A stretch of DNA of 64,000 nt from Dama dama. Its lineage: Eukaryota > Chordata > Mammalia > Artiodactyla > Cervidae. Shown in pieces: positions 11,880-26,000 of the stretch (its first letter is position 1; each line of letters starts with the position of its first letter). Location: NCBI RefSeq assembly GCF_033118175.1, contig NW_026870888.1:1860001-1924000 (forward strand), read 5' to 3'. The notes beneath the pieces were generated by a model. That model saw only the letters and a program-made list of their open reading frames with translations, was not told the origin of the DNA and did not search any database. The translations under genes were made by a program, and so were the position numbers.

Positions 11880-14130
11880 TCTCAGCTACAGGTATGTGAG
11901 AGGGACCCTGAGTTTGTGGCCTCAAGTGGAATGGACACCGAGATGCTCTGACTCGAAGGAAGGACGGATATCCCTGCAGTGAATTGAATGCAGGCTCGTC
12001 TTGCATCTCCCACGACGAAGGGATGTCTGAATCAGCTGTGGAGACCAAGGAGAAAGAGCTAATTCTCCGCCTCATCGCGACCGGAGGCCTCACGTCCTTT
12101 GAAAACTCGAGAGGTCCGCGGAGATCAATGCTTCCAAAGGAGACGATGCCTGACTCCTCTTGAAAATGGATAGGAGTCCCAGGATCCCTGTGGCATGTGG
12201 AAAGGGACCCTGGGTCTCCCGCCTCACCTGGAGACGCGTCCCAATGGCCATGCCAAGACTCGAGGAGAATCCAGAGGGGTCCCTCGCACCCAGGCAGGAG
12301 TCCTGACGTCGCTGAATAAACACGTGTCTGGAAAGGCCCTTCCGGTCGAAACTCGAGAATGTACCCCAGGTTCCGGCCGCAACTCGAGAAAAAAAATATG
12401 ACTTCCCCCTCGCCGCGAGATGAGGCCCGGTTCCCCTGCACTGCGTGCAGAGCAATTCCGTGTTCCAAACCAAACATGAAAGGAGCCTTGATTTCCTTAA
12501 TGGCACTCCAGAGAAAACCCAAGATCACTGTCTCAAGTCTAGAGGGATACTGAGGTCACTGTAGCAACCCGAAATGGCTCCGTGGACCCCAAATCAACTC
12601 GAGATGAGAGCTTCATCCCTGGCTTCGACTCAAGAGGAATACCCACTTTCCACAAGCACCTCAAGAGGAGGCTTCTCTCAGCTACAGGTATGTGAGAGGG
12701 ACCCTGAGTTTGTGACCTCAAGTGGAATGGACACCGAGATGCACTGACTCGAAGGAAGGCCGGATATCCCTGCAGTGAATTGAATGCAGGCCTCTTTTGC
12801 CTCTCCCACGACGAAGGGATGTCTGAATCCCCTGTGGAGACCAAGGAGAAAGACCTAGTTCTCCGCCTCATCGCGACCGGAGGCCTCACGTCCTTTGAAA
12901 ACTCGAGAGGTCCGCGGAGATCAATGCTTCCAAAGGAGACGATGCCTGACTCCTCTTGAATATGGATAGTAGTCCCAGGATCCCTGTAGCACGTGGAAAG
13001 GGACTCTGGGTCTCCCGCCTCACGTGGAGACGCGTCCCAATGGCCATGCCAAGACTCGAGGCGAATCCCGAGGGGTCCCTCGCACCCAGGCAGGAGTCCT
13101 GACGTAGCTGAATAAACACGTGTCTGGAAAGGCCCTTCCGGTCGAAACTCGAGAATGTACCCCAGGTTCCGGCCGCAACTCGAGAAAAACAATGAGACTT
13201 CCCCCTCGCCGCGAGATGAGGCCCGATTCCCCTGCACTGCGTGCACAGCAATTCCGTGTTCCAAATCAAACATGAAAGGAGCCTTGATTTCCTTGATGGC
13301 ACTCCAGAGAACCCCCAAGATCACTGTCTCAAGTCTAAGGGATACTGAAGTCACTGTAGCAACACGAAAGGGCTCCGTGGACCCCAAATCAACTCGAGAT
13401 GCGAGCTTCGTCCCTGGCTTCGACTCAAGAGGAATACCCACTTTCCACAAGCACCTCAAGAGGAGGCTTCTCTCAGCTACAGGTATGTGAGAGGGACCCT
13501 GAGTTTGTGTCCTCAAGTGGAATGGACACCGAGATGCTCTGACTCGAAGGAAGGCCGGATATCCCTGCAGTGAATTGAATGCAGGCCTCTTTTGCATCTC
13601 CCACGACGAAAGGATGTCTGAATCCCATGTGGAGACCACAGAGAAAGACCTTGTTCTCTGCCTCATCACGACTGGACGTCTCCCGTCCGTTGAAAACTCG
13701 AGAGGTCCGCGGAGAACAAGGCTTCCAAAGGAGACGATACCTGACTCCTCTTGAAAATGGATAGAAGTCCCAGGATCCCTGTGGCACGTGGAAAGGGACC
13801 CTGGGTCTCCCGCCTCACGTGGAGACGCGTCCCAATGGCCATGCCAAGACTCGAGGAGAATCCCGAAGTGTCCCTCGCACCTAGGGAGGAGTCCTGACGT
13901 CGCTGAACAAACACGTGTCTGGAAGGGCCCTCCCCGTCGTAACTCGAGAATATACCCCAGGTTCCGGGCGCAACTCGAGAAAAACCATGAAATTTCCCCC
14001 TCGCCGCGAGATGACGCCCGATTCCCCTGCACTGCGTGCAGAGCAACTCCGTGTTCCACATCAAACATGAAAGGAGCCTTGATTTCTTTGATGGCACTCC
14101 AGAGGACACCCAAGATCACTGTCTCATGTC
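11880..14130 (+). repeat. 5,571-bp-offset duplication, right copy
   Basis: This is the partner of 6,310-8,560. The deleted XbaI-type site recurs at 13,334, exactly 5,571 bp after 7,763, and gagaaaaaaaatatgac recurs in the same phase. A few private changes are visible, for example aggacgg near 11,961 against aggccgg in the left copy, and atcagctgtgg near 12,032 against atcccctgtgg. Confidence 0.75.
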
Positions 14131-17100
14131 TAGAGGGATACTGAGGTCACTGTAGCAACACGAAAGGGCTCCGTGGACCCCAAATCATCTCGAGATGAGA
14201 GCTTCGTCCCTGGCTTCGACTCAAGAGGAATACCCACTTTCCACAAGCACCTCAAGAGGAGGCTTCTCTCAGCTACAGGTATGTGAGAGGGACCCTGAGT
14301 TTGTGGCCTCAAGTGGAATGGACACCGAGATGCTCTGACTCGAAGGAAGGCCGGATATCCCTGCAGTGAATTGAATGCAGGCTCGTCTTGCATCTCCCAC
14401 GACGAAGGGATGTCTGAATCCCCTGTGGAGACCAAGGAGAAAGACCTAGTTCTCCGCCTCATCGCGACCGGAGGCCTCACGTCCTTTGAAAACTCGAGAG
14501 GTCCGCGGAGATCAATGCTTCCAAAGGAGACGATGCCTGACTCCTCTTGAAAATGGATAGGAGTCCCAGGATCCCTGTGGCATGTGGAAAGGGACCCTGG
14601 GTCTCCCGCCTCACGTGGAGAAGCGTCCCATTGGCCATGCCAAGACTCGAGGAGAATCCAGAGGGGTCCCTCGCACCCAGGCAGGAGTCCGGACGTCGCT
14701 GAATAAACACGTGTCTGGAAAGGCCCTTCCGGTCGAAACTCGAGAATGTACCCCAGGTTCCGGCCGCAACTCGAGAAAAACAATATGACTTCCCCCTCGC
14801 CGCGAGATGAGGCCCGGTTCCCCTGCACTGCGTGCAGAGCAATTCCGTGTTCCAAATCAAACATGAAAGGAGCCTTGATTTCCTTGATGGCACTCCAGAG
14901 AAAACCCAAGATCACTGTCTCAAGTCTAGAGGGATACTGAGGTCACTGTAGCAACACGAAAGGGCTCCGTGGACCCCAAATCAACTCGAGATGAGAGCTT
15001 CATCCCTGGCTTCGACTCAAGAGGAATACCCACTTTCCACAAGCACCTCAAGAGGAGGCTTCTCTCAGCTACAGGTATGTGAGAGGGACCCTGAGTTTGT
15101 GGCCTCAAGTGGAATGGACACCGAGATGCTCTGACTCGAAGGAAGGCCGGATATTCCTGCAGTGAACTGAATGCAGGCCTCTTTTGCATCTCCCACGACG
15201 AAGGGATGTCTGAATCCCCTGTTGAGACCACAGAGAAAGACCTAGTTCTCCGCCTCATCGCGATCGGAGACCTCACGTCCTTTGAAAACTCGAGAGGTCC
15301 GCGGAGATCAATGCTTCCAAAGGAGACGATGCCTGACTCCTCTTGAATATGGATAGTAGTCCCAGGATCCCTGTAGCACGTGGAAAGGGACCCTGGGTCT
15401 CCCGCCTCACGTGGAGACGCGTCCCAGTGGCCATGCCAAGACTCGAGGAGAATCCCGAAGTGTCCCTCGCACCTAGGGAGGAGTCCTGACGTCGCTGAAC
15501 AAACACGTGTCTGGAAGGGCCCTCCCCATCGTAACTCGAGAATATACCCCAGGTTCCGGGCGCAACTCGAGAAAAACCATGAAATTTCCCCCTCGCCGCG
15601 AGATGACGCCCGATTCCCCTGCACTGCGTGCAGAGCAACTCCGTGTTCCACATCAAACATGAAAGGAGCCTTGATTTCCTTGATGGCACTCCAGAGAACA
15701 CCCAAGATCACTGTCTCATGTCTAGAGGGATACTGAGGTCACTGTAGCAACACGAAAGGGCTCCGTGGACCCCAAATCAACTCGAGATGAGAGCTTCGTC
15801 CCTGGCTTCGACTCAAGAGGAATACCCACTTTCCACAAGCACCTCAAGAGGAGGCTTCTCTCAGCTACAGGTATGTGAGAGGGACCCTGAGTTTGTGGCC
15901 TCAAGTGGAATGGACACCGAGATGCTCTGACTCGAAGTCAGGCCGGATATCCCTGCAGTGAATTGAATGCAGGCTCGTCTTGCATACCCCAAGACGAAGG
16001 GATGTCTGAATCCCCTGTGGAGACCACAGAGAAAGACCGAGTTCTCTGCCTCATCGCGATCGGAGGCCTCACGTCCTTTGAAAACTCGAGAGGTCCACGG
16101 AAATCAATGCTTCCAAAGGAGACGATGCCTGAATCCCCTTGAAAATGGATAGGAGTTCGAGGATCCCTGTGGCACGTGGAAAGGTACCGTGGGTCTCCCG
16201 CCTCACGTGGAGAAGCGTCCCAATGGCCATGCCAAGACTCGAGGAGAATCCCGAGGTGTCCCTCGCACCTAGGCAGGAGTCCTGATGTCACTGAACAAAC
16301 ACGTGTCTGGAAGGGCCCTCCCCGTCGTAACTCGAACATATACCCCAGGTTCCGGCCTCAACTCGAGAAAAACCATGAGACTTCCCCCTCGCCGCGAGAT
16401 GAGGCCCGATTCCCCTGCACTGCGTGCAGAGCAATTCCGTGTTCCAAATCAAACATGAAAGGAGCCTTGATTTCCTTGATGGCACTCCAGAGAAAACCCA
16501 AGATCACTGTCTCAAGTCTAGAGGGATCCTGAGGTCACTGTAGCAACACGAAAGGGCTCCGTGGACCCCAAATCAACTCGAGATGAGAGCTTCGTCCCTG
16601 GCTTCGACTCAAGAGGAATACCCACTTTCCACAAGCACCTCAAGAGGAGGCTTCTCTCAGCTACAGGTATGTGAGAGGGACCCTGAGTTTGTGGCCTCAA
16701 GTGGAATGGACACCGAGATGCTCTGACTCGAAGGAAGGCCGGATATCCCTGCAGTGAATTGAATGCAGGCCTCTTTTGCATCTCCCACCATGAAGGGATG
16801 TCTGAATACCCTGTGGAGACCACAGAGAAAGACCTAGTTCTCTGCCTCATCGCGTTCGGAAGCCTCACGTCTTTGAAAACTCGAGAGGTCCGCGGAGATC
16901 AATGCTTCCAAAGGAGACGAAGCCTGACTACTCTTGAAAATGGATAGGATTCCCAGGATCCCTGTGGCACGTGGAAAGGGACCCTGGGTCTCCCTTCTCA
17001 CGTGGAGGCGCGTCCCAATGGCCATGCCAAGACTCGAGGAGAATCCCGAGGTGTCCCTCGCACCTAGGCAGGAGTCCTAACGTCGCTGAAGTAACATGTG

Positions 17101-18107
17101 TCTGGAAGGGCCCTCCCCGTCGTAATTCGAGAATATACCCCAGGTTGCGGCCGCAAGTCGAGAAAAACCATGAGACTTCCCTTTCGCCGCGAGATGAGGC
17201 CCGATTCCCCTGCACTGCGTGCAGAGCAATTCCGTGTTCCACATCAAACATGAAAGGAGCCTTGATTTCCTTGATGGCAGTCCAGAGAACACCCAAGATC
17301 ACTGTCTCAAGTCTAGAGGGATCCTGAGGTCTCTGTAGCAACACAAAAAGGCTCCGTGGACCCCAAATCAACTCGAGATGAGAGCTTCGTCCCTGGCTTC
17401 GACTCAAGAGGAATACCCACTTTCCACAAGCACCTCAAGAGGAGGCTTTTCTCAGCTACAGGTATGTGAGAGGGACCCTGAGTTTGTGGCCTCAAGTGGA
17501 ATGGACACCCAGATGCTCTGACTCGAAGGAAGGCCGGATATCCCTGCCGTGAATTGAATGCAGGCTCGTCTTGCATCTCCCACGACGAAGGGATGTCTGA
17601 ATCCCCTGTGGAGACCAAGGAGAAAGACCTAGTTCTCCGCTTCATCGCGACCGGAGGCCTCACGTCCTTTGAAAACTCGAGAGGTCCGCAGAGATCAATG
17701 CTTCCAAAGTAGACGATGCCTGACTCCTCTTGAAAATGGATAGGAGTTCCAGGATCCCTGTGGCACGTGGAAAGGACCCTGGGTCTCCCGCCTCACGTGG
17801 AGGTGCGTCCCAATGGCCATGCCAAGACTCGAGGAGAATCCCGAGGGGTCCCTCGCACCCAGGCAGGAGTCCTGGCGTCGCTGAACAAACATGTGTCTGG
17901 AAGGGCCCTTCCGGTCGTAACTCGTGAGTGTACCCCAGGTTCCGGCCGCAACTCGAGAAAAACCATGAGACTTCCCCCTCGCCGCGAGATGAGGCCCGAT
18001 TCCCCTGCACTGCGTGCAGAGCAATTCCGTGTTCCAAATCAAACATGAAAGGAGCCTTGATTTCCTTGATGGCACTCCAGAGAAAACCCAAGATCACTGT
18101 CTCAAGT

Positions 18108-19698
18108 CTAGAGGGATACTGAGGTCACTGTAGCAACACGAAAGGGCTCCTTGGACCCCAAATCAACTCGAGATGAGAGCTTCGTCCCTGGCTTCGACTC
18201 AAGAGGAATACCCACTTTCCACAACCACCTCAAGAGGAGGCTTCTCTCAGCTATAGGTATGTGAGAGGGACCCTGAGTTTGTGGCCTCAAGTGGAATGGT
18301 CACCGAGATGCTCTGACTCGAAGGAAGGCCGGATATCCCTGCAGTGAATTGAATGCAGGCCTCTTTTGCATCTCCCTCGATGAAGGGATGTCTGAATCCC
18401 CTGTGGAGACCAAGGAGAAAGACCTAGTTCTCCGCCTCAACGCGATCGGAGGCCTCACGTCCTTTGAAAACTCGAGAGGTCCACGGAGATCAATGCTTCC
18501 AAAGGAGACGATGCCTGACTCCTCTTGAAAATTGATAGGAGTTCCAGGATCCCTGGGGCACGTGGAAAGGGACCCTGGGTCTCCCGCCTCACGTGGAGAC
18601 GCGTCCAAATGGCCATGCCAAGACTCGAGGAGAATCCAGAGTTGCCCCTCGCACTTAGGCAGGAGTCCTGACGTCGCTGAACAAACACGTGTCTGGAAGG
18701 GCCCTTCCAGTCGTAACTCGTGAGTGTACCCCAGGTTCCGGCCGCAACTCGAGAAAAACCATGAGATTTCCCCCTCGCCGCGAGATGAGGCCCGATTCCC
18801 CTGCACTGCGTGCAGAGAAACTCCGTTTTCCAAATCAAACGTGAAATGAGACTTGATTTCCTTGATGGCACTCCAGAGAACACCCAAGATCACTGTCTCA
18901 AGTCTAGAGGGATCCTGAGGTCACTGTAGCAACACGAAAGGGCTCTGTGGACCCCAAATCAACTCGAGATGAGAGCTTCTTCCCTGGCTTCGATTCAAGA
19001 GGAATGCCCACTTTCCACAAGCACCTCAAGAGGAGGCTTCTCTCAGCTACAGGTATGTGAGAGGGACCCTGAGTTTGTGGCCTCAAGTGGAATGGACACC
19101 GAGATGCTCTGACTCGAAGGAAGGCCAGATATCCCTGCAGTGAATTGAATGCAGGCTCGTCTTGCATCTCCCACGACGAAGGGATGTCTGAATCCCGTGT
19201 GGATAACAAGGAGAAAGACCTAGTTCTCCGCCTCATCGCGACCGGAGGCCTCACGTCCTTTGAAAACTCGAGAGATCCGCGGAGATCAATGCTTCCAAAG
19301 GAGACGATGCCTGACTCCTCTTGAAAATGGATAGGAGTCCCAGGATCCCTGTGGCACGTGGAAAGGGACCATGGGTCTTCCGCCTCACGTGGAGACGCGT
19401 CCCAATGGCCATGCCACGACTCGAGGAGAATTCCGAGGTGTCCCTCGCACCCAGGCAGGAGTCCTGACATCGCTGAATAAACACGTGTCTGGAAAGGCCC
19501 TTCTGGTCGTAACTCGAGAATGTACCCCAGGTTCCGGCCGCAACTCGAGAAAAACCATGAGACTTCCCCCTCGTTGCGAGATGAGGCCCGATCCCCTGCA
19601 CTGCGTGCAGAGCAATTCTGTGTTCCAAATCAAACATGAAAGGAGCCTTGATTTCCTTGATGGCACTCCAGAGAAAACCCAAGATCACTGTCTCAAGT
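18108..19698 (+). repeat. Dimer related to 9,355-10,946
   Basis: This is the second copy of the 11-monomer-spaced pair. It keeps aactcgtgagtgtacc near 18,714 and aaacgtgaaatgagacttg near 18,838, followed by a unit with ctgacatcgctgaataaac near 19,463. Several private substitutions distinguish it, and a 1-bp deletion near 19,592 makes that unit 795 bp. Confidence 0.6.
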
Positions 19699-19959
19699 CT
19701 AGAGGGATCCTGAGGTCACTGTAGCAACACGAAAGGGCTCCGTGGACCCCAAATCAACTCGAGATGAGAGCTTCGTCCCTGGCTTCGACTCAAGAGGAAT
19801 ACCCACTTTCCACAAGCACCTCAAGAGGAGGCTTCTCTCAGCTACAGGTATGTGAGAGGGACCCTGAGTGTGTGGCCTCAAGTGGAATGGACACCGAGAT
19901 GCTCTGACTCGAAGGAAGGCCGGATATCCCTGCAGTGAATTTAATGCAGGCCTCTTTTG

Positions 19960-20045
19960 CATCTCCCACGATGAAGGGATGTCTGAATCCCCTGTGGAGA
20001 CGACAGAGAAACACCTAGTCCTCTGCCTCAACGCGACCGGAGGCC
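19960..20045 (+). other. Subfamily II to I junction
   Basis: The subfamily II state caggcctcttttgc is at 19,948, and subfamily I states begin with agtcctctgcctcaacgcg near 20,018 and cctcacatac near 20,043. After that, caattgcc at about 20,199 and gatcctgaggtcactggagc near 20,500 are subfamily I. The switch is confined to roughly 80 bp inside one monomer, and the 795-bp phase is kept. Confidence 0.65.
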
Positions 20046-23000
20046 TCACATACTTTGAAAACTTGAGAGGACGGCGGAGATCAATGCTTCCAAAGGAGAC
20101 GATGCCTGACTCCTCTTGAAAATGGATAGGAGTCTCAGGATCCCTGTGGCACGTGGAAAGGGACCCTGGGTCTCCCGCCTCACGTGGAGACGCGTCCCAA
20201 TTGCCATGCCAAGACTCGAGGAGAATCCGAGGTGTCCCTCGCACCTAGGCAGGAGTCCTGACGTAGCTGAACAAACACATGTCTGGAAGGGCCCGCCCGT
20301 CGTAACTCGAGAATATACCCCAGGTTCCGGCCGCAACTCGAGAAAACCTATGAGACTTCCCCCTCGCCGCAAGATGAGCCTCGATTCCCCTGTACTGCAT
20401 GCAGAGCAATTCCGTGTTCCACATCAAACGTGAAAGGAGCCTTGATTTCCTTGATGGCACTCCAGAGAAAATCCAAGATCACTGTCTCAAGTCTAGAGGG
20501 ATCCTGAGGTCACTGGAGCAACACGAAAGGGCTCCGTGGACCCCAAATCAAATCGAGATGAGAGTTTAGTCCCTGGCTTCGACTCAAGAGGAGTACCAAC
20601 TTTTCACAAGCACCTCAAAAGGAGGCTACTCTCAGCTACAGGTATGTGAGAGAGACCCTGAGTTTGTGGCCTCAAGTGGAATGGACACCGAGATGCTCTG
20701 ACTCGACGTAAGGCCGGATATCCCAACAGTGAATTGAATGCAGGCTCATCTTGCATCTCCCAAGACAAAGGGATGTCTGAATCCCCTGTGGAGATGACAG
20801 AGAAAGACCTAGTCGTCCGCCTCATCGCGAGCGGAGGCCTCACATCCTCTGAAAACTCGAGAGGTCTGCGGAGGTCAATGCTTCCAAAGGAGACGATGCC
20901 TGACTCTTCTTGAAAATGGATAGGACTCCCAGGATCCCTGTGGCACGTGTAAAGGGACCCTGGATCTCCGGCCTCACGTGGAGATGCGTCCCAATTGCCA
21001 TGCCAAGACTCGAGGAGAATCCCGAGGTGTCCCTCGCACCTAGGCAGGAGTCCTGACGTAGCTGAACAAACATGTGTCTCGAAGGGCCCTCCCCGTCGTA
21101 ACTCGAGAATATAACCCAGGTTCCGGCCGCACCTCGAGAAAAACTATGAGACTTCCCCCTCGCCGCGAGATGAGGCCCGATTCCCCTGCACTGCATGCAG
21201 AGCAATTCCGTGTTCCACATGAAACGTGAAAGGAACCTTGATTTCCTTGATGGCACTCCAGAGAAAACCCAAGATCACTGTCTCTAGTCTAGAGGGATCC
21301 TGAGGTCACTGTAGCAACACGAAAGGGCTCCGTGGACCCCAAATCAACTGGAGATGAGAGCTTAGTCCCTGGCTTCGACTCAAGAGGAATACCAACTTTC
21401 CACAAGCACCTCAAGAGGAGCCTTCTCTCAGCTACAGGTATGTGAGAGGGACCCTGAATTTCTGGCCTCAAGTGGAATGGACACCGAGATGCTCTGACTC
21501 GAAGTAAGGCCGGATATCCCTGCAGTGAATTGAATGCAGGCTCGTCTTGCATCTCCCAAGACGAAGGGTTGTCTGAATCCCCTGTGGAGGCCACAGAGAA
21601 AGACCTAGTCCTCTGCCTCATCGCGACCGGAGGCCTCACATCCTTTGAAAACTCGAGAGGTCCGCGGAGATCAATGCTTCCAAAGGAGACGATGCCTGAC
21701 TCCTCTTGAAAATAAATAGAAGTCCCAGGATCCCTGTGGTACGTGGAAAGGGACCCTGGGTCTCCCGCCTAATGTGGAGACGCGTCCCAATTGCCATGCC
21801 AAGGCTCGAGGAGAATCCCGAGTTGTCCCTCGCACCTAGGCAGGAGTCCTGACATCGCTGAACAAACACGTGTCTGGAAGGGCCCTCCCTGTCATAACTC
21901 GAGAATATACCCCTGGTTCCGGCCGCAACTCGAGAAAAACCATGAGACTTCCCCCTCGCCGCGAGATGAGGCCCGATTCCCCTGCACTGCGGGCAGAGCA
22001 ATTCCGTGTTCCACATCAAACGTGAAAGGAGCCTTGATTTCCTTGATGGCACTCCAGAGAAAACCCAAAGTCAGTGTCTCAAGTCTAGAGGGATCCTGAG
22101 GCCACTGTAGCAGCACGAAAGGGCTCCGTGGACCCCAAATCAACTGGAGATGAGAGCTTAGTCCCTGGCTTCGACTCAAGAGGAATACCAACTTTCCACA
22201 AGCACCTCAAGAGGAGCCTTCTCTCAGCTACAGGTATGTGAGAGGGACCCTGAGTTTGTGGCCGCAAGTGGAATGGACACCGAGTTGCTCTGACTCGAAA
22301 TAAGGCCGGATATCCCTGCAGTGAATTGAATGCAAGCTCGTCTTGCATCTCCCAAGACGAAGGGATGTCTGAATCCCCTGTGGAGACCACAGAGAAAGAC
22401 CTAGTTCCCCGCCTCATCGAGACCGGAGGCCTCACATCCTTTGAAAACTCGAGAGGTCCGCAGAGATCAATGCTTCCAAAGGAGACGATACCTGACGCCT
22501 CTTGAAAATAGATAGGAGTCCCAGGATCCCTGTGGCACGTGGAAAGGGACCCTGGGTCTCCCGCCTCACGTTGAGACGCGTCCCAATTGCCATGCCAAGA
22601 CTCGAGGAGAATCCCGAGGTGTCCTTCGCACCTAGGCAGGATTCCTGACGTCACTGAACAAACACGTGTCTGGAAGGGCCCTCCCCGTCGTAACTCGAGA
22701 ATATACCCCAGGTTCCGGCCGCAACTCGAGAAAAACTATAGGACTTCACCCTCGCCGCGAGATGAGGCCCGATTCCCCTGCACTGAGTGCAGAGCAATTC
22801 CGTGTTCCACATGAAACGTGAAAGGAGCCTTGATTTCCTTGATGGCACTCCAGAGAAAACCCAAGATCACTGTCTCAAGTCTAGAGGGATCCTGAGGTCA
22901 CTGGAGCAAAATGAAAGGGCTCCGTGGACTCCAAATCAACTCGAGATGAGAGCTTAGTCTTGGCTTCGACTCAAGAGGAATACCAACTTTCCACAAGCAC

Positions 23001-26000
23001 CTCAAGAGGAGGCTTCTCTCAGCTACAGGTATGTGAGAGGGACCCTGAGTTTGTGGCCTTAAGTGGAATGGACACCGAGATGCTCTGACTCGATGTAAGG
23101 CCGGATATCCCTGCAGTGAATTGAATGCCGCCTCGTCTTGCATCTCCCAAGACGAAGAGATGTCTGAATCCCCTGTGGAGACCACAGAGAAAGACCTAGT
23201 CCTCCGCCTCATTGCGACCGGAGGCCTCACATCCTTTGAAAACTCGAGAGGTCCGCGGAGATCAATGCTTCCAAAGGAGACGATGCCTGACTCCTCTTGA
23301 AAATGGATTGGAGTCCCAGGATCCCTGTGGCACGTGCAAAGGGACCCTGGGTCTCCCGCCTCACGTGGAGACGCGTGCCAATTGCCATGCCAAGACTCGA
23401 GGAGAATCCCGAGGTGTCCCTCGCACCTAGGCAGGAGTCCTGACATCGCTGAACAAACACGTGTCTGGAAGGGCCCTTCCCGTCGTAACTCGAGAATATA
23501 CCCCAGGTTCCGGCCGCAACTCGAGAAAAACCATAGGACTTCCCCCTCGCCGTGAGATGAGGCCCGATTCCCCTGCACTGCGTGCAGAGCAATTCCGTGT
23601 TCCACATCAAACGTGAAAGGAGCCTTGATTGCCTTGATGGCACTGCAGAGAAAACCCAAGATCACTGTCTCAAGTCTAGAGGGATCCTGAGGTCACTGGA
23701 GCAACACGAAAGGGCTCCGTGGACCCCAAATCAACTCGAGATGAGAGCTTAGTCCTTGGCTTCGACTCAAGAGGAATACCAACTTTCCACAAGCACCTCA
23801 AGAGGAGGCTTCTCTCAGCTACAGGTATGTGAGAGGGACCCTGAGTTTGTGGCCTCAAGTGGAATGGACACCAAAATGCTCTGACTCAAAGTCAGGCCGG
23901 ATATCCCTGCAGTGAATTGAATGCAGGCTCGTCTTGCATCTCCCAAGACGAAGGGATGTCTGAATCCCCTGTGGAGACCACAGAGAAAGACCTAGTCCTC
24001 AGCCTTATCACGACCGGAGGCCTCACATCCTTTGAAAACTCGAGAGGTCCATGGAGATCAATGCTTCCAAAGGAGACGATGCCTGATTCCTCTTGAAAAT
24101 GGATAGGAGTCCCAGGATCCCTGTGGCACGTGGAAAGGGACCGTGGGTCTCCCGCCTCACGTGGAGACGTGTACCAATTGCCATGCCAAGACTCTTGGAG
24201 AATCCCGAAGTGTCCCTCGCACCTAGGAAGGAGTCCTGACGTCTCTGAACAAACACGTGTCTGGAAGGGCCCTCCCCGTCGTAACTCGAGAATATACCTC
24301 AGGTTCCGGCCGCAACTCGAGAAAAACCATAGGACTTCTCCCTCGCCGCGACCTGAGGCCCGATTCCCCTGCACTGCGTGCAGAGCAATTCCGTGTTCCA
24401 CATCAAAAGTGAAAGGAGCCTTGATTTCCTTGATGGCACTCCAGAGAAAACCCAAGATCACTGTCTCAAGTCTAGAGGGATCCTGAGGTCATTGGAGCAA
24501 CATGAAAGGGCTCCGTGGACCCCAAATCAACTGGAGATGAGAGCTTAGTCCCTGGCTTCGACTTAAGAGGAATACCAACTTTCCACAAGCACCTCAAGGC
24601 GAGGCTTCTCTCAGCTACAGGTATGTGAGAGGGACCCTGAGTTTGTGGCCTCAAGTGGAATGGACACCGAGATGCTCTGACTCGAAGTAAGGCCGGATAT
24701 CCCTGCAGTGAATTGAATGCAGGCTCGTCTTGCATCTCCCAAGATGAAGGGATGTCTGAATCCCCTGTGGAGACCACAGAGAAAGACCTAGTCCTCAGCC
24801 TCAACGCGACCGGAGGCCTCACATCCTTTGAAAACTCGAGAGGTCCGCGGAGATCAATGCTTCCAAAGGAGACGATGCCTGACGCCTCTTGAAAGTAGAT
24901 AGGAGTCCCAGGATCCCTGTGGCATGTGGAAAGGTACCCTGGGTCTCCCGCCTCACGTGGAGACGCGTCCCAATTGCCATGCCAAGACTCGAGGAGAATC
25001 CCGAGGTGTCCTTCGCACCTAGGCAGGTGTCCTGACGTCGCTGAACAAACACGTGTCTGGAAAGGCCCTCCCCGTCGTAACTCGAGAATATACCCAGGTT
25101 CCGGCCACAACTAGAGAAAAACCATAGGACTGCCCCCTCGCCGCAAGATGAGGTCCGATTCCCCTGCACTGCGTGCAGAGAAATTCCGTTTTCCACATCT
25201 AACGTGAAAGGAGCCTTGATTTCCTTGATGGCACTCCAGAGAAAACCCAAGATCACTGTCTCAAGTCTAGAGGGATCCTGAGGTCACTGGAGCAACATGA
25301 AAGGGCTTCGTGGACCCCAAATCAACTCGAGATGAGAGCTTAGTCCCTGTCTTCAACTCAAGTGGAATACCAACTTTCCACAAGCACCTCAAGAGGAGGC
25401 TTCTCTCAGCTACAGGTATGTGAGAGGGACCCTGAGTTTGTGGCCTCAAGTGGAATGGACACCGTGATGCTCTGACTCGAAGTAAGGCCGGATATCCCTG
25501 CAGTGAATTGAATGCAGGCTCGTCTTGCATCTCCCAAGACGAAGGGATGTCTGAATCCCCTGTGGAGACCACAGAGAAAGACCTAGTCCTCCGCCTCATC
25601 GCGACCGGAGGCCTCACATTCTTTGAAAACTCGAGAGGTCCGCGGAGATCAATGCTTCCAAAGGAGACGATGCCTGACTCCTCTTGAAAATGGATAGGAG
25701 TCCCAGGATCCCTGTGGCACGTGGAAAGGGACCCTGGGTTTTCCAATTCACGTGGAGACGCGTCCCAATTTCCATGCCAAGACTCGAGGAGAATCCCGAG
25801 GTGTCCCTCGCACCTAGGCAGGAGTCCTGACGTCGCTGAACAAACACGTGTCTGGAAGGGCCCTCCCCATCGTAACTCGAGAATATACCCAAGGGTCCGG
25901 CCGCAACTCGAGAAAAACCATGGGACTTCCCCGTCGCCACGAGATGAGGCCCGATTCCCCTGCACTGCGTGCAGAGCTATTCCGTGTTCCACATCAAACG

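Larger units (their letters stand above)
4450..20000 (+). repeat. Block 2: subfamily II monomers, partly dimeric
   Basis: About 19.5 monomers carry gatactgaggtcactgtagc, gcttcgtccctgg, ctcacgtcctttg, cgtcccaatggcc and catcaaacatgaaagg. Two states occur at one site. State a reads caggcctcttttgc: 4830, 5630, 7217, 8012, 9606, 11198, 12790, 13583, 15178, 16768, 18358 and 19948. State b reads caggctcgtcttgc: 6421, 8812, 10402, 11993, 14380, 15970, 17563 and 19153. From 8,012 onward the order is almost strictly a-b-a-b, with one aa exception at 12790/13583, giving a dimer of about 1,591 bp. A 5,571-bp offset duplication lies inside the block. Confidence 0.85.
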
